64,000 bases of DNA from Bacillus_P idriensis_A (GTDB lineage: Bacteria > Bacillota > Bacilli > Bacillales > Bacillaceae). Each line of letters opens with the position of its first letter. The stretch's first letter is position 1. The notes beneath the pieces are model-generated. The model was not told where the DNA came from. It searched no databases and worked only from the letters and a program-made list of their open reading frames with translations. The stretch is taken from the NCBI RefSeq assembly GCF_050483325.1, contig NZ_JBCMYF010000024.1, positions 86,589 through 150,588 on the forward strand. The letters run 5' to 3'. Below, piece by piece: positions 42,623 to 51,788 of this stretch. The position numbers and the translations under genes are program-made.

Positions 42623-43285
42623 TCAAGATTCTAAAACCCGTTTTTCGAACCTGTCGATATCTGTGTCTGCACCAATAACAATTAAAATATCATCTTTTTG
42701 AATCACTTCATCTGCCTGAGGAGTTACAAATATTTCTTTGCCTCTTTTAATAGCAACGATGTTTATACCGTATTTAGCGCGAATATCAAGGTCTATTAAT
42801 GTATTTCCAGACAGTCTATTGTTTACAACAATCTCAACAATACTGTGCTCATCGGAAAGTTCAAGGTAATCAAGGACATTATTTGAGATCAGATTATGCG
42901 CAATTCTCCGGCCCATGTCTCTCTCTGGATGAACGATCTGATCAGCTCCAATTTTCCGCAAAATCTTCTCATGATAATCGTTTTGCGCTTTTACAGTGAT
43001 GAATTTCACTCCGAGTTCTTTCAGCATCAGGGTGGTTAAAATACTTGACTGAATATTATCTCCAATCGCGACGATAACGTGATCGAAGTTGCGGATGCCA
43101 AGACTTTTTAACACAGCTTCGTCAGTTGAATCGCCGACAACCGCATGGGAAGCAATATTGGCATATTCATTTACTTTATCTTCATCCATGTCGATGGCCA
43201 TGACTTCCATGCCCTCTTCACTCAGCTCACGGCATATACTGCCGCCAAAACGCCCAAGCCCAATTACTGCAAAATCCTTTTTCAT
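42623..43285 (-). CDS. ktrC: Potassium uptake regulatory subunit KtrC (RCK protein)
   Basis: 220 residues: RCK_N domain with Rossmann motif VIGLGRFGGSIC (7-18) and the acidic AIDMDEDKV, then an RCK_C domain (about 140-220). Such proteins form an octameric ring that gates a Ktr potassium channel on binding ATP/ADP, and the C-terminal domain binds c-di-AMP. Its place beside ade and ykqA is that of ktrC (ykqB) in B. subtilis. The channel subunit KtrD is not in the window. Confidence 0.92.
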   Translation of the reverse strand: MKKDFAVIGLGRFGGSICRELSEEGMEVMAIDMDEDKVNEYANIASHAVVGDSTDEAVLKSLGIRNFDHVIVAIGDNIQSSILTTLMLKELGVKFITVKAQNDYHEKILRKIGADQIVHPERDMGRRIAHNLISNNVLDYLELSDEHSIVEIVVNNRLSGNTLIDLDIRAKYGINIVAIKRGKEIFVTPQADEVIQKDDILIVIGADTDIDRFEKRVLES

Positions 43286-43362
43286 ATGTACGTTCCTCCA
43301 GCCATCATACTATAAACAATTTTTAACATAACTTTATTCCTAATTAAAATAAATTACAAGCT

Positions 43363-44376
43363 TTACTTTTTGCCCTTTACATATTCTGCATCAAATAAAA
43401 ACAGGCGCAAGAGCAAAACAAGCGATGGGATCAAAAGCAGAAGCCCGGCTATAAAAACGACAACAAGTGCAATTCCCATCGTTTCATTCGTATATCCGGA
43501 ATAAATGGTCACAAACGGATCCAGAATGTACGGCAAATGAGACGCCCCATACCCGAAGAAGGCAAAGAAAAATTGCAGCATCACCATGATAAAGGCCGTA
43601 CCAAGATTCTTTCTTTTATAGATTAACCAGACCGATGTCATAAAAAACAAGAGAGACAATCCGAACATCCACCATATATCCAGCGCTTGGCTAAAATGAC
43701 GGGGATTGTGAGCCTTCAAAGAAAGAAAAACAAGAAAGCTTGCAAGGATTGTAGGGGGAGCCCAAAACAGCGCAAACCTTCTAAGCAGCGACAGAGCTTT
43801 GCTGTCTGAAGCACGATCTGCATAGTATGTTAAAAAAGAAGCACTGATAAACAACACAGAAACAATGGCAAGAAAGACTACACTCCATGAATAAAAATTT
43901 GTAAATAACTCGTTTGCGAGAAAAACCACGGTTCCATTTCGCTCTTCTAAAAATCCCCCTTCTGATATAGAAAGAGCTGTAGACAGGGAAGCGGGAATCA
44001 GAAGTCCTGTGGCTCCATATAAAAACGTATAAAAAAGACTGTCTTTAGCTCCGTAGTTTCCAAATGCGTAAAATGAGCCGCGTATTGCAATTAAAACTAG
44101 TGCTATGCTTCCCGGAACCAGCAGCGCTGTGCCATAATAATAAGCTGTCTGCGGAAAAAAACCTACGATCCCTACAAAAAAGAAGACGAAAAAGACATTT
44201 GTCACTTCCCACACTGGAGATAAATAGCGGCTGATTAAATTATTCACGATATCATCCCGCTTGGTCAGCTGCGCATAAAAAGCGAAGAAACCTGCTCCAA
44301 AATCTATAGAAGCAACAATTAAATATCCGTATAGAAAGATCCATAGAACCGTCATGCCAATGATCGGAATATCCAT
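43363..44376 (-). CDS. cydB: Cytochrome bd-type quinol oxidase subunit II
   Basis: 337 residues with about eight membrane helices; opens MDIPIIGMTVLWIFLYGYLIVASIDFGAGFFA and contains SPVWEVTNVFFVFFFVGIVGFFPQTAYYYG. Together with subunit I it forms the terminal quinol oxidase that reduces oxygen to water. The sequence is closer in style to the B. subtilis YthB than to CydB. It lies 15 bases after subunit I. No cydCD assembly genes follow. Confidence 0.9.
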   Translation of the reverse strand: MDIPIIGMTVLWIFLYGYLIVASIDFGAGFFAFYAQLTKRDDIVNNLISRYLSPVWEVTNVFFVFFFVGIVGFFPQTAYYYGTALLVPGSIALVLIAIRGSFYAFGNYGAKDSLFYTFLYGATGLLIPASLSTALSISEGGFLEERNGTVVFLANELFTNFYSWSVVFLAIVSVLFISASFLTYYADRASDSKALSLLRRFALFWAPPTILASFLVFLSLKAHNPRHFSQALDIWWMFGLSLLFFMTSVWLIYKRKNLGTAFIMVMLQFFFAFFGYGASHLPYILDPFVTIYSGYTNETMGIALVVVFIAGLLLLIPSLVLLLRLFLFDAEYVKGKK

Positions 44377-44391
44377 TTAGACTTCTCCCTC

Positions 44392-45720
44392 CTATTTAAA
44401 GCGGTACTCAAGCTCTGCTTCTGCCGGATTTTCTTTAAACATGCGCTTCAGTACGATGATGCACAGTGTTCCAAGCAGAGTGTACAGTCCGAAAAACAAT
44501 AGAAACATTAATCCTACATGGTCAGATGTCGTCGCCCCTTCAGCTACTTTCATATACCCTCTGAGAATCCATGGCTGCCGGCCTACCTCAGCAAATATCC
44601 AGCCCGCCTCGATCGCAATCATGGAGAGCGGTCCAGCTGCTACAATCGGCCATAAAAGCCATGACTGAAAACCGCGAAGCCTCTTTATTTTTCCAAATAG
44701 AACATACAGCATGGACAGGCCAAGACCAAACATCCCGATGGTTACCATTACATCAAACATATAGTGTATCCAAAGCGGTGGTCTTAAGTTTTCTTCAATT
44801 TCATTTAATCCTGTAACTTCTGCATTAAAATCATTGAACGATAAAAAGCTGAGCATTTTAGGAATTCTGATTTCATTTCTGATTTCTCCGTCTTCATTCA
44901 GAGTGCCATATAAAATCAAATCAGCTCCCGCTTCTGTTTCAAAATGCCATTCTCCTGCAGCAAGCTTTTCAGGCTGATGCTCTGCCAAAAATTTTGCCGA
45001 AAGATCACCGGCAAGCGCTGTGCCCAGTGAAAAGACGAGTGCCGAGACCATCGTCACCTGCAGCGCTTTTCGGTGATAGTCTGTTCTTCTTCCTTTAAGA
45101 ATCATAAATGCAGTTATAGCAGCGAGAATAAAGGCTGAAGTCATGTAAGAAGACATCAGTACATGGAAGACTTTTGAAGGCGCCGCAGGATTAAACATGG
45201 CAGCTATCGGATCTATTCCGGTAATTGTCCTGCCATTCAGCGTAAAACCCTGAGGAGTATTCATGAACGCATTAACTGTCGTGATAAAGACAGCTGACAT
45301 CGACGATCCTATAACAATCGGAATGGAAATCAGCCAGTGGTAAATCGGTTTTTTAAACCTGTCCCATGTATAAAGGTAGATCCCGAGAAAGATTGCCTCA
45401 AAGAAAAAAGCGAAGGTCTCCATAAAAAGCGGCAAGGCAATGACCTGTCCGGCAATTTCCATGAAACTCGGCCAGAGTAAGGATAACTGCAATCCAATAC
45501 ATGTTCCGGTGACCACCCCAACTGCCACTGTAACAACAAATCCCCTTGTCCAGCGCCTTGCAAGCAGGATATAGTGGGGATCTTTTTTTCTGATTCCTAT
45601 CCATTCGGCAATCGATATTAAAACAGGCACTCCGACCCCGATCGTTGCAAAAATAATGTGAAAAGCGAGTGTCAATGTCGTAAGCATCCGGCTAAGTATG
45701 ACGCTATCAAGTTCAGCCAA
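44392..45720 (-). CDS. cydA: Cytochrome bd-type quinol oxidase subunit I
   Basis: 442 residues, nine predicted helices. Heme-ligand histidines are visible in AFHIIFATIG (about residue 20) and KVFHVLMSSYM (about 186), with GRQPW in WIFAEVGRQPWILRG, the family signature near the quinol site. The Q-loop is short, as in the cyanide-insensitive/YthA branch. It starts with TTG behind AAAGGAGA. Two TGTGA half-sites upstream (45759-45764 and 45793-45798) hint at redox control, but they do not form a clear Rex box. Confidence 0.92.
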   Translation of the reverse strand: MAELDSVILSRMLTTLTLAFHIIFATIGVGVPVLISIAEWIGIRKKDPHYILLARRWTRGFVVTVAVGVVTGTCIGLQLSLLWPSFMEIAGQVIALPLFMETFAFFFEAIFLGIYLYTWDRFKKPIYHWLISIPIVIGSSMSAVFITTVNAFMNTPQGFTLNGRTITGIDPIAAMFNPAAPSKVFHVLMSSYMTSAFILAAITAFMILKGRRTDYHRKALQVTMVSALVFSLGTALAGDLSAKFLAEHQPEKLAAGEWHFETEAGADLILYGTLNEDGEIRNEIRIPKMLSFLSFNDFNAEVTGLNEIEENLRPPLWIHYMFDVMVTIGMFGLGLSMLYVLFGKIKRLRGFQSWLLWPIVAAGPLSMIAIEAGWIFAEVGRQPWILRGYMKVAEGATTSDHVGLMFLLFFGLYTLLGTLCIIVLKRMFKENPAEAELEYRFK

Positions 45721-45822
45721 AGGTCCACATCTCCTTTTAAGTATTCTAATGCTCTTATATCACAGATTCTAAATTCCAAAACATACAAACTTTGTGATGC
45801 GATGAACATGTTTAAGAATGAT

Positions 45823-45853
45823 GATAGGCAAAGAAGTTTCCCCTTTGCCTATC
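45823..45853 (-). terminator. Stem-loop at the end of ykqA
   Basis: Perfect 11-bp stem GATAGGCAAAG / CTTTGCCTATC overlapping the ykqA stop. The T-tract after it is weak, so readthrough into cydA is possible. Confidence 0.65.
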
Positions 45854-46712
45854 ACGGTTTATATTCGGGAAGAGCGTTCATATACGCCCGGATTTTTTCG
45901 ACATACTCATCCCCAAGTCTTCCTTCTGCACCTCTCAGTATTTCTGTTGAGTAATGGCTTGGAGGGCGGAACTCTTCTTTTTTATGAATGACAGTAAAGG
46001 TAAGGCACTGCTCATACACCTCTCCGCCGATTTTGACGCGGATAAAAGCAGGTCGGTATGTTTTAGAGTCAACACCTTCACGCATATATAGATAGTCCAC
46101 TGCTTCCTCAGGTACACGGTATAAAATGCCTTCAGCACATCCGCCGTCTTCAACTAAATCAGCCCGGCCCCCGTCTTCCATCGTAACAGTGAATTTAACA
46201 GAGTACTTTTCTGCTTTTCCCCCGCCGATAACATCTGCAAAATGTTGGTCAACAGCAGCTTTCTGAAAACGTTCTGTATCCATGCATGAGCCAAAAGCGA
46301 AATAAAACGTTTCAGGCGGAGGATTCAAGATGAATTGATGTTCTTTCCAATCTCCGCTCTTTATTTTCTTCATCCCCTCAGCCTGATCAGACTTAATCAC
46401 ATAACAAAAAGCATCATGCTCCATAGTATCGGTATAGACCCTGACGGGAACAAATTCAAACAGACTGTCATTTGCTTCCGGTCCTAGATAACCTTCTAAT
46501 TTATGAATCTCAGGAAGAAGATCCTCATCGATTTCATATAGCTCACCGTAGACTGTATCCTGGTCGACAGTCATCGCTGGATAACCATCATTCGAATCAA
46601 ACAGCGAACCATTTGTCCAGGCCTGTTCGGCAATGCATGTTCCCTGCTTTAAATAATGATGATTTTTCTCCAAATAACGCAGTGTTCCATAAACAAATAA
46701 ATGACAGTTCAT
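45852..46712 (-). CDS. ykqA: YkqA, two-domain gamma-glutamylcyclotransferase-like protein
   Basis: 286 residues with two gamma-glutamylcyclotransferase (AIG2/GGCT) folds in tandem: the first opens LFVYGTLRYLEKNHHYL (YGTLR substrate loop), the second FYFAFGSCMDTERFQK (FGSxM loop, about residue 137). GGCT-like enzymes release 5-oxoproline from gamma-glutamyl amines or peptides. Catalytic glutamate candidates (YELDEDLLPEIHKLEGY-like acidic stretch) are visible in domain 1. Location after kinC fits B. subtilis ykqA. Real substrate unknown. Confidence 0.85.
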   Translation of the reverse strand: MNCHLFVYGTLRYLEKNHHYLKQGTCIAEQAWTNGSLFDSNDGYPAMTVDQDTVYGELYEIDEDLLPEIHKLEGYLGPEANDSLFEFVPVRVYTDTMEHDAFCYVIKSDQAEGMKKIKSGDWKEHQFILNPPPETFYFAFGSCMDTERFQKAAVDQHFADVIGGGKAEKYSVKFTVTMEDGGRADLVEDGGCAEGILYRVPEEAVDYLYMREGVDSKTYRPAFIRVKIGGEVYEQCLTFTVIHKKEEFRPPSHYSTEILRGAEGRLGDEYVEKIRAYMNALPEYKP

Positions 46713-46727
46713 CTTACCAATCTCCTC

Positions 46728-48035
46728 TTAAACAGGCTCTAATATAGATTTCCGATTTACAGCAGGCAGGATAACTTCAAATGTGGTCCCATTATTTAAG
46801 CTGCTGTTTACATTGATATGGCCGTAATGGTCTTTTATGATTCTTAAGCAAACGGTCAGGCCGAGGCCGGTTCCTTTTTCTTTTGTAGAAAAGAAAGGTT
46901 CGCCTAGTTTTGATATTTTTTCTTTAGGAATTCCCATCCCGTCATCTTCAATCGAAATGATCACAGCCTCCCCTTTGAGTCTGCAGCTTATGTGGATGTT
47001 CCCTCCATTCGGCATAGCTTCAATCGCGTTTTTAATCAGATTGATAAATACCTGCTTAAGTTGATTTTCATCACAATCAACAATAATTTCTTCAGAAGGA
47101 AAACTTTTTTTCAGCTGAATATTATGTAATATTGCATTAGATTCAATAAGTACAGACACCTGCTCCAAAATGGAAACCATATTCTTTTCTCTGAAATGAA
47201 TCGCCTGGGGTTTAGCCAATACAAGCATTTCGCTTAGGACCAGCTCAATTCTCTTTATTTCTCCAAAAATAATATCAAAATAGGAATCTTTGTCAGGAAA
47301 TTCATTTTTAATTAGCTGCAGAAACCCGCTGATGGATGTTAGCGGATTCCTCACCTCGTGGGCAATTCCTGCAGCAAGCTGTCCGGCAATGGACAGTTTT
47401 TGGGATTTCAGAGCAAGATGCTCATTCATCTCTTTCCATTCCCGCTCTTCAAGCTTCCTGTCTGTAATGTCCTGAATTGTCCCGACTGTTCCAATCAAAT
47501 AACCTTCATTGTCATAGTACATTTTGAAATGAACATATGCAAAAAATTCCCCGCCGCTTTTCTTGCGATAGGATGTTTCGAGTCTTCCCTCTACCCGCTT
47601 CGAAGCCGTATAGTCAGCAAGCGTGCTTCTCACTCTCTTTTTTTCCTCAAAAGTGATGTAATGGTAAAAGCTTGAATACAGACTTTCAGAGCGTTCGTAG
47701 CCTGTTACATCCGTCCACGCAGGGTTTAAGTAAATAAAGTTTCCTTCACCATCCGTTTGAAACACCACTTCCTGGATGTTCTCAAGGACCATCTTTGTCT
47801 CATCAAGCAGGTTTTTATAACGGCGCTGGCTTTCGCTCAGCTGCTGAATCAGGAGCTTGGAATGGTCAATATAAGTTCCCAGTTTCCATACAACAGCCAA
47901 GATAATAATGCAGAATAAACTGCTGTACAGGAGCGGAACGGACTGATTCCCAAAGATAAAGTCAAAGATATTCCATAAAATCAGAATACATACAGCTAGT
48001 AAAGTTATTATCATTCTGCCCGCATATTTGTTCAT
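46728..48035 (-). CDS. kinC: Sporulation-type sensor histidine kinase KinC
   Basis: 435 residues: two membrane helices (about 8-30 and 34-55), a coiled linker, a PAS domain (about 78-195, VVFQTDGEGNFIYLNPAWTDVTGY), HisKA with phosphorylated histidine in GIAHEVRNPLTSISGFLQL, and HATPase with N-box VFINLIKNAIEAM, DDGMGIPKE and GTGLGL. Two short helices, one PAS and position beside ykqA match B. subtilis KinC, which feeds the Spo0F/Spo0A phosphorelay and reacts to potassium leakage and matrix signals. It has no response regulator beside it, as expected for an orphan phosphorelay kinase. The abh gene, a neighbour in B. subtilis, is not here. Confidence 0.85.
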   Translation of the reverse strand: MNKYAGRMIITLLAVCILILWNIFDFIFGNQSVPLLYSSLFCIIILAVVWKLGTYIDHSKLLIQQLSESQRRYKNLLDETKMVLENIQEVVFQTDGEGNFIYLNPAWTDVTGYERSESLYSSFYHYITFEEKKRVRSTLADYTASKRVEGRLETSYRKKSGGEFFAYVHFKMYYDNEGYLIGTVGTIQDITDRKLEEREWKEMNEHLALKSQKLSIAGQLAAGIAHEVRNPLTSISGFLQLIKNEFPDKDSYFDIIFGEIKRIELVLSEMLVLAKPQAIHFREKNMVSILEQVSVLIESNAILHNIQLKKSFPSEEIIVDCDENQLKQVFINLIKNAIEAMPNGGNIHISCRLKGEAVIISIEDDGMGIPKEKISKLGEPFFSTKEKGTGLGLTVCLRIIKDHYGHINVNSSLNNGTTFEVILPAVNRKSILEPV

Positions 48036-48115
48036 CGCAGCACCTTTTCGGGTTCTATTTTTCTCAGTATACCATTTTCTGATTTATCAGCATATTCTGA
48101 CGCTTGGTTTTATTT

Positions 48116-48571
48116 CTATTCCTCGTGCAGACTATGTTCAGTAAGTACTGCTTTTTTCAGCATTTGCTGCATGTAACCGATTCCTCCGCAATCCTTTAGC
48201 GGATAAATGAATTTTCCTTTAAGGATATTTTCTGCAATCGGCTTGAATTTCTTGCCTCCAAGAATGACAATCTCTTCAAATTGATGAAGGTTCTTCTCAT
48301 CTGCCTGCATCTGAAGTTTTTCAAGTGTTATTACTTCTTCTGTTTTCATACTGAAAGAGACATTATAATTGCCGGGCACTAAATCCTCAGGGAATAAAAA
48401 TCCGTGTTTTGCAGAAAGAATAACCCAGTCATCAAAAAACATGTCTGCATACTGGCGGCAAAGCAAATGAAAGGTTCCAGTATAGGCATTTACAGCTTCA
48501 ACTTGTCCAAGATGGGGTTCCTTATCCCAGATTTTTTTATTACCGCATGGTATTATACATAGCTGCTTCAA
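48116..48571 (-). CDS. DUF6884-like protein
   Basis: 151 residues beginning MKQLCIIPCGNKKIW with VILSAKHGFLFPEDLVPGNYNVSF in the middle and IVILGGKKFK before a C-terminal helix. The CGNKKIWD / SAKHG / LGG pattern is that of DUF6884, found with nucleotide- or base-modifying proteins, function unknown. It starts with TTG after AAAGGAGA. Single gene between kinC and the thioesterase. Confidence 0.65.
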   Translation of the reverse strand: MKQLCIIPCGNKKIWDKEPHLGQVEAVNAYTGTFHLLCRQYADMFFDDWVILSAKHGFLFPEDLVPGNYNVSFSMKTEEVITLEKLQMQADEKNLHQFEEIVILGGKKFKPIAENILKGKFIYPLKDCGGIGYMQQMLKKAVLTEHSLHEE

Positions 48572-48943
48572 TTTCGCATCTCCTTTTTTGCCTCATGCTG
48601 CTTCCTAATAGCTTTATAGATTTATTGACATAGCAGAAGAAACTGTTTTCGCATAGAAAGTTGTTTTTGATGATAAATGGTGATATTTATTTTCCGCTAC
48701 AGGCAATTGCTTTCCGCTGCAACCCGCTAAAAATTCTAAACAAGCAATCTAAAAGCAGCAAAGTTTACTAAAAGAACCTGGATAATAAATAACTACACTG
48801 CTTTAAGTCATATCTATACGTTCATGAAAGAATTTTTCAAGCGGCATTTTGAAGATCTCATTTCATATCAATCAGCCTGGGGATCAGGGTTTTACCTGCT
48901 CCTCCAGGCTTTGCTCAAATCCACTTCTATTCTCCATTACCTT
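48572..48943. other. Intergenic region, no gene recognised
   Basis: About 370 bases. It has a TTTCCGCTGCAACCCGCTAA segment like part of element B (TTTCCGCAGCAATCCGCTTA at 28028-28047), perhaps a decayed dispersed repeat, and an imperfect AGCCTGG / CCAGGCT stem-loop (48872-48914) past the thioesterase stop. A plus-strand frame at 48823 lacks a ribosome site. Confidence 0.4.
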
Positions 48944-49456
48944 TTACAGCCATGGATAATCTGTTCCGAATGCGGATGCCATTGATTCCGTTTCTTCTTT
49001 CCGCTTTTTCCGGATGGCTGCCCGATTGAGTGCTGAGTCATTCAGCCTCTTTTCTGTGTCTGACTCTGGAACAACTTTTGGAACAGGAGTTGGCTTATTG
49101 TGCTCATCTACTGCAACCATTGTTAAAAAAGACAGCGCACATACATTTCGATTTCCGTTTAGAAGATCTTCTGCAATGACCTTTACAAAAACCTCCATTG
49201 ATGTTCTTCCCGTGTATGTTACAAACGCTTCAAGACATACTGAGTTCCCTTCATAAATGGGATGCAGAAAATCAACAGAGTCCGTTGATGCCGTAACAAC
49301 GTGCGAGCGGGCGTGCCTGATTGCCGAAATGGCTGCTACGTCATCAATATAAGCCATAAGTTTACCGCCGAATAAAGTTCCGTAATTGTTTGTATCAGAC
49401 GGTAGAACGATACTGGTTTTTACAACGAAAGAATGCCGGCAGAACTTCACTTCCAC
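48944..49456 (-). CDS. ykhA: Acyl-CoA thioesterase (YkhA-like hotdog protein)
   Basis: 170 residues, hotdog fold of the acyl-CoA hydrolase type: LPSDTNNYGTLFGGKLMAYIDDVAA, HVVTASTDSVDFLHPI, FVTYTGRTSMEVFVKV and TMVAVDEHNKPTPVPKV, all matching B. subtilis YkhA. Starts with GTG. It hydrolyses acyl-CoA, probably for CoA recycling. In B. subtilis ykhA is elsewhere, so this copy may be a paralogue. Confidence 0.85.
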   Translation of the reverse strand: MEVKFCRHSFVVKTSIVLPSDTNNYGTLFGGKLMAYIDDVAAISAIRHARSHVVTASTDSVDFLHPIYEGNSVCLEAFVTYTGRTSMEVFVKVIAEDLLNGNRNVCALSFLTMVAVDEHNKPTPVPKVVPESDTEKRLNDSALNRAAIRKKRKEETESMASAFGTDYPWL

Positions 49457-49608
49457 TATAGATGCACTTCCTTTTTTAAATTCTCTCTTTCTTATTCCCT
49501 GATGTTCAAAAAAAATACATCAAAATAAGACTGGCACCCCCATAAATCGACACTGTTTGCAGAATGAATATAAAAGACTCGAAATCTATGAGGATTGGGT
49601 GAAAATAT

Positions 49609-50616
49609 ATGTTTTCTACTTCTGAAATTGGAATTGACTTAGGTACAGCAAATATTCTTGTGTACAGCAAGGATAAAGGAATCGCGTTAAATGAACCGTC
49701 CGTTGTGGCGATTGATACAGTAACAAAAAATGTTTTGGCTGTAGGGACGGAAGCAAAAAGCATGATTGGCAAAACGCCTGGTAAAATTGTTGCGGTCCGC
49801 CCGCTTAAAGACGGTGTCATTGCTGATTATGATGTAACAACTGAAATGCTTAAGCAAATTATGAAAAAAGCTTCGAAAAAATTAGGGTTCTCAATCAGAA
49901 AACCTACTGTCGTCGTATGTACTCCTTCAGGTGCAACAAGTGTTGAACGCCGTGCCATTCATGATGCAGTAAAAAATTCAGGTGCTAAAATTGTCCATTT
50001 AATTGAGGAGCCTGTTGCAGCTGCAATTGGTGCAGATCTCCCTGTTGATGAGCCAATTGCTAATGTTATTGTTGATATCGGCGGCGGAACAACAGAGGTT
50101 GCCATCATTTCATTTGGCGGCGTGGTATCTTGCCACTCCATCCGAATCGGCGGAGATCAGCTTGATGAGGATATCATTGGATATGTCCGTAAAAACTATA
50201 ACCTGTTAATCGGCGAGCGCACGGCTGAGAACATTAAAATGGAAATCGGCTATGCTCTTGTCAAGCATGACGAACTGTTAATGGAAGTCAGAGGGCGTGA
50301 CCTCGTTACTGGTCTTCCAAAAACAATCACTTTGTCATCAACTGAAATGCAGAATTCAATGAGAGAATCATTGCTTCATATTTTAGAAGCGATCCGTGCT
50401 ACCCTTGAAGACTGCCCGCCAGAGCTTAGCGGCGATATCGTAGACCGCGGGGTAATTCTCACAGGCGGAGGCGCCTTAATGAAAGGCATGCAGGAATGGC
50501 TCAGCGAAGAAATTGTTGTTCCTGTCCATCTTGCACCAAGTCCGCTTGAGTCGGTTGCAATCGGAACCGGAAGATCTCTTCAGGTCATTCACAAGCTGCA
50601 AAAAGTATCAAAGTAA
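49609..50616 (+). CDS. mreBH: Actin-like cell-shape protein MreBH
   Basis: 335 residues of the MreB actin family: phosphate-1 IGIDLGTANILVY (7-19), PTVVVCTPSG, IEEPVAAAIGADLPV (connect), VDIGGGTTEVAIIS (phosphate-2) and the adenosine motif LTGGGALMKGM. MreBH polymerises at the membrane and guides the LytE hydrolase and lateral wall synthesis. The position near ampS fits mreBH of B. subtilis rather than MreB or Mbl. ACCCCC at 49536-49541 recalls a sigma-I -35, but no good CGAA -10 follows at the right spacing. Confidence 0.92.
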   Translation: MFSTSEIGIDLGTANILVYSKDKGIALNEPSVVAIDTVTKNVLAVGTEAKSMIGKTPGKIVAVRPLKDGVIADYDVTTEMLKQIMKKASKKLGFSIRKPTVVVCTPSGATSVERRAIHDAVKNSGAKIVHLIEEPVAAAIGADLPVDEPIANVIVDIGGGTTEVAIISFGGVVSCHSIRIGGDQLDEDIIGYVRKNYNLLIGERTAENIKMEIGYALVKHDELLMEVRGRDLVTGLPKTITLSSTEMQNSMRESLLHILEAIRATLEDCPPELSGDIVDRGVILTGGGALMKGMQEWLSEEIVVPVHLAPSPLESVAIGTGRSLQVIHKLQKVSK

Positions 50617-50621
50617 GATGA

Positions 50622-50653
50622 AAAGAGCCGCAATTATATGCGGTTCTTTTTTT
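50622..50653 (+). terminator. mreBH terminator
   Basis: AAGAGCCGCA / TGCGGTTCTT stem followed by a run of T. Confidence 0.9.
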
Positions 50654-50665
50654 TTCACAAAAACT

Positions 50666-50679
50666 AGAACATACGTTCT
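50666..50679. promoter_or_regulatory. LexA (DinR) box-like palindrome
   Basis: AGAACATACGTTCT, a perfect palindrome in its GAAC...GTTC arms, fits the Bacillus SOS operator GAACRNRYGTTC. It lies about 155 bases before the VanW gene and just after the mreBH terminator. Confidence 0.55.
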
Positions 50680-50833
50680 AAAATATATTCTACACGTTTC
50701 TTCAAAATAAAACAATCAATTGAAAATTATTCTTTTTTTCTCCAGATTTTTGAAACTTTTCTCTTTTCACATGCGTCTTACCTATTGTATGATTCACATA
50801 AAATAATCTGCATTTTCACTGGGGGAGAACGAG

Positions 50834-51745
50834 ATAAAACGCTTAATTTTGTTCGTGTCAATTATTTTTGTTGTAAGCGGATGCGGTTTAGTGGAAAAAG
50901 AAAGCCTTATTATGACGAAAAATGCGGTGAGTGCAAAAGCTGTATCTTCAAAGACGATGGAAATGAATCGGGAGTTTGCACTGATTGACAGCAGAGATGG
51001 CAGTACAGCAGCAACATTCTCAGCAGCTGGCGATATTGAGAAAGAGCAGCATGAAGAAGATATGAAGGCGCTGGTCAGGCAAATGGCTGATAAATATGAT
51101 CAGCCCATGACTCCTTCAAAAGTCAAAGACGGCAAGCTTTTACCAGGTCAAAGCCGTGTTGTTCTTGATGAAGAAGCTCTATACAACCAATTGCTGAATC
51201 TATCTGCATTCAGTCACGAAATCCCGCTACCAATTACCGAAACAGCTCCAAATATTACACAGGAAGCTCTAAATGGCGCTGCACAAACCGTGATCGGAAG
51301 CTATAAAACAACGTTTAATCCTTCTGTTGCGGGAAGAAGCACCAACATCGCCCTTTCATCGAATACGATCAATGATATCGTTTTAGGGCCAGGAGACAGA
51401 TTTTATTTTAATTTGGCTGTCGGGGAGAGAACTCCTGCACGCGGCTATCAAAAAGCGCTTGAGATTGTAAATAAAGAATTTGTCGAAGGAATTGGCGGGG
51501 GAATCTGTCAGACATCCAGCACTTTGTACAACGCTGTTGCAAAAGCCGGTCTTGAAATAATCGAACTTCACCACCATTCCAAAGAAGTCGGTTATGTCCC
51601 TATTAATCAGGATGCTACGGTTTCTTGGGGCGGCTACGATTTTAAATTCATGAATAATAAAGATTTCCCTGTAATAATAAAAACGATAGTCGATCAAAAA
51701 AGCGGCAGTCTTGAAGTTCAAATTTTAGCAGCTTCAAAAAACTAA
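50834..51745 (+). CDS. VanW-family lipoprotein (YoaR-like)
   Basis: About 303 residues. The VanW domain is C-terminal (about 170-300: GERTPARGYQKALE, EGIGGGICQTSSTLYNAVAKAGLEI, WGGYDFKF). GGGGGAG stands 8 bases before an ATA codon (50834); reading from it gives KRLILFVSIIFVVSGC, a perfect lipoprotein signal with lipobox VSGC. The first ordinary start (TTG, 50849) is too far from the ribosome site and would lose the Lys-Arg of the signal. So either ATA is used or an ATG was mutated. VanW domains occur in surface proteins; the function is unknown. Confidence 0.75.
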   Translation: MKRLILFVSIIFVVSGCGLVEKESLIMTKNAVSAKAVSSKTMEMNREFALIDSRDGSTAATFSAAGDIEKEQHEEDMKALVRQMADKYDQPMTPSKVKDGKLLPGQSRVVLDEEALYNQLLNLSAFSHEIPLPITETAPNITQEALNGAAQTVIGSYKTTFNPSVAGRSTNIALSSNTINDIVLGPGDRFYFNLAVGERTPARGYQKALEIVNKEFVEGIGGGICQTSSTLYNAVAKAGLEIIELHHHSKEVGYVPINQDATVSWGGYDFKFMNNKDFPVIIKTIVDQKSGSLEVQILAASKN

Positions 51746-51748
51746 CTA

Positions 51749-51788
51749 AATAAAAAGAAGGCTGAGTCATCTCAGCCTTCTTTTTATC
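51749..51788. terminator. Bidirectional terminator between VanW and ABC-F genes
   Basis: AAAAAGAAGGCTGAG / CTCAGCCTTCTTTTT, 4-base loop, symmetrical A/T runs; serves both convergent genes. Confidence 0.95.

Noticed and set aside
45759..45798. Rex operator upstream of cydA
   Set aside because: Only two isolated TGTGA-type half-sites 29 bases apart; no TTGTGAAWWWWTTCACAA-like site.
48823..48990. A 53-residue plus-strand gene
   Set aside because: No ribosome site, and it runs into the antisense of the thioesterase gene.
49536..49583. Sigma-I promoter of mreBH
   Set aside because: ACCCCC is present but the nearest CGAA is almost 40 bases away, too far for a -10.
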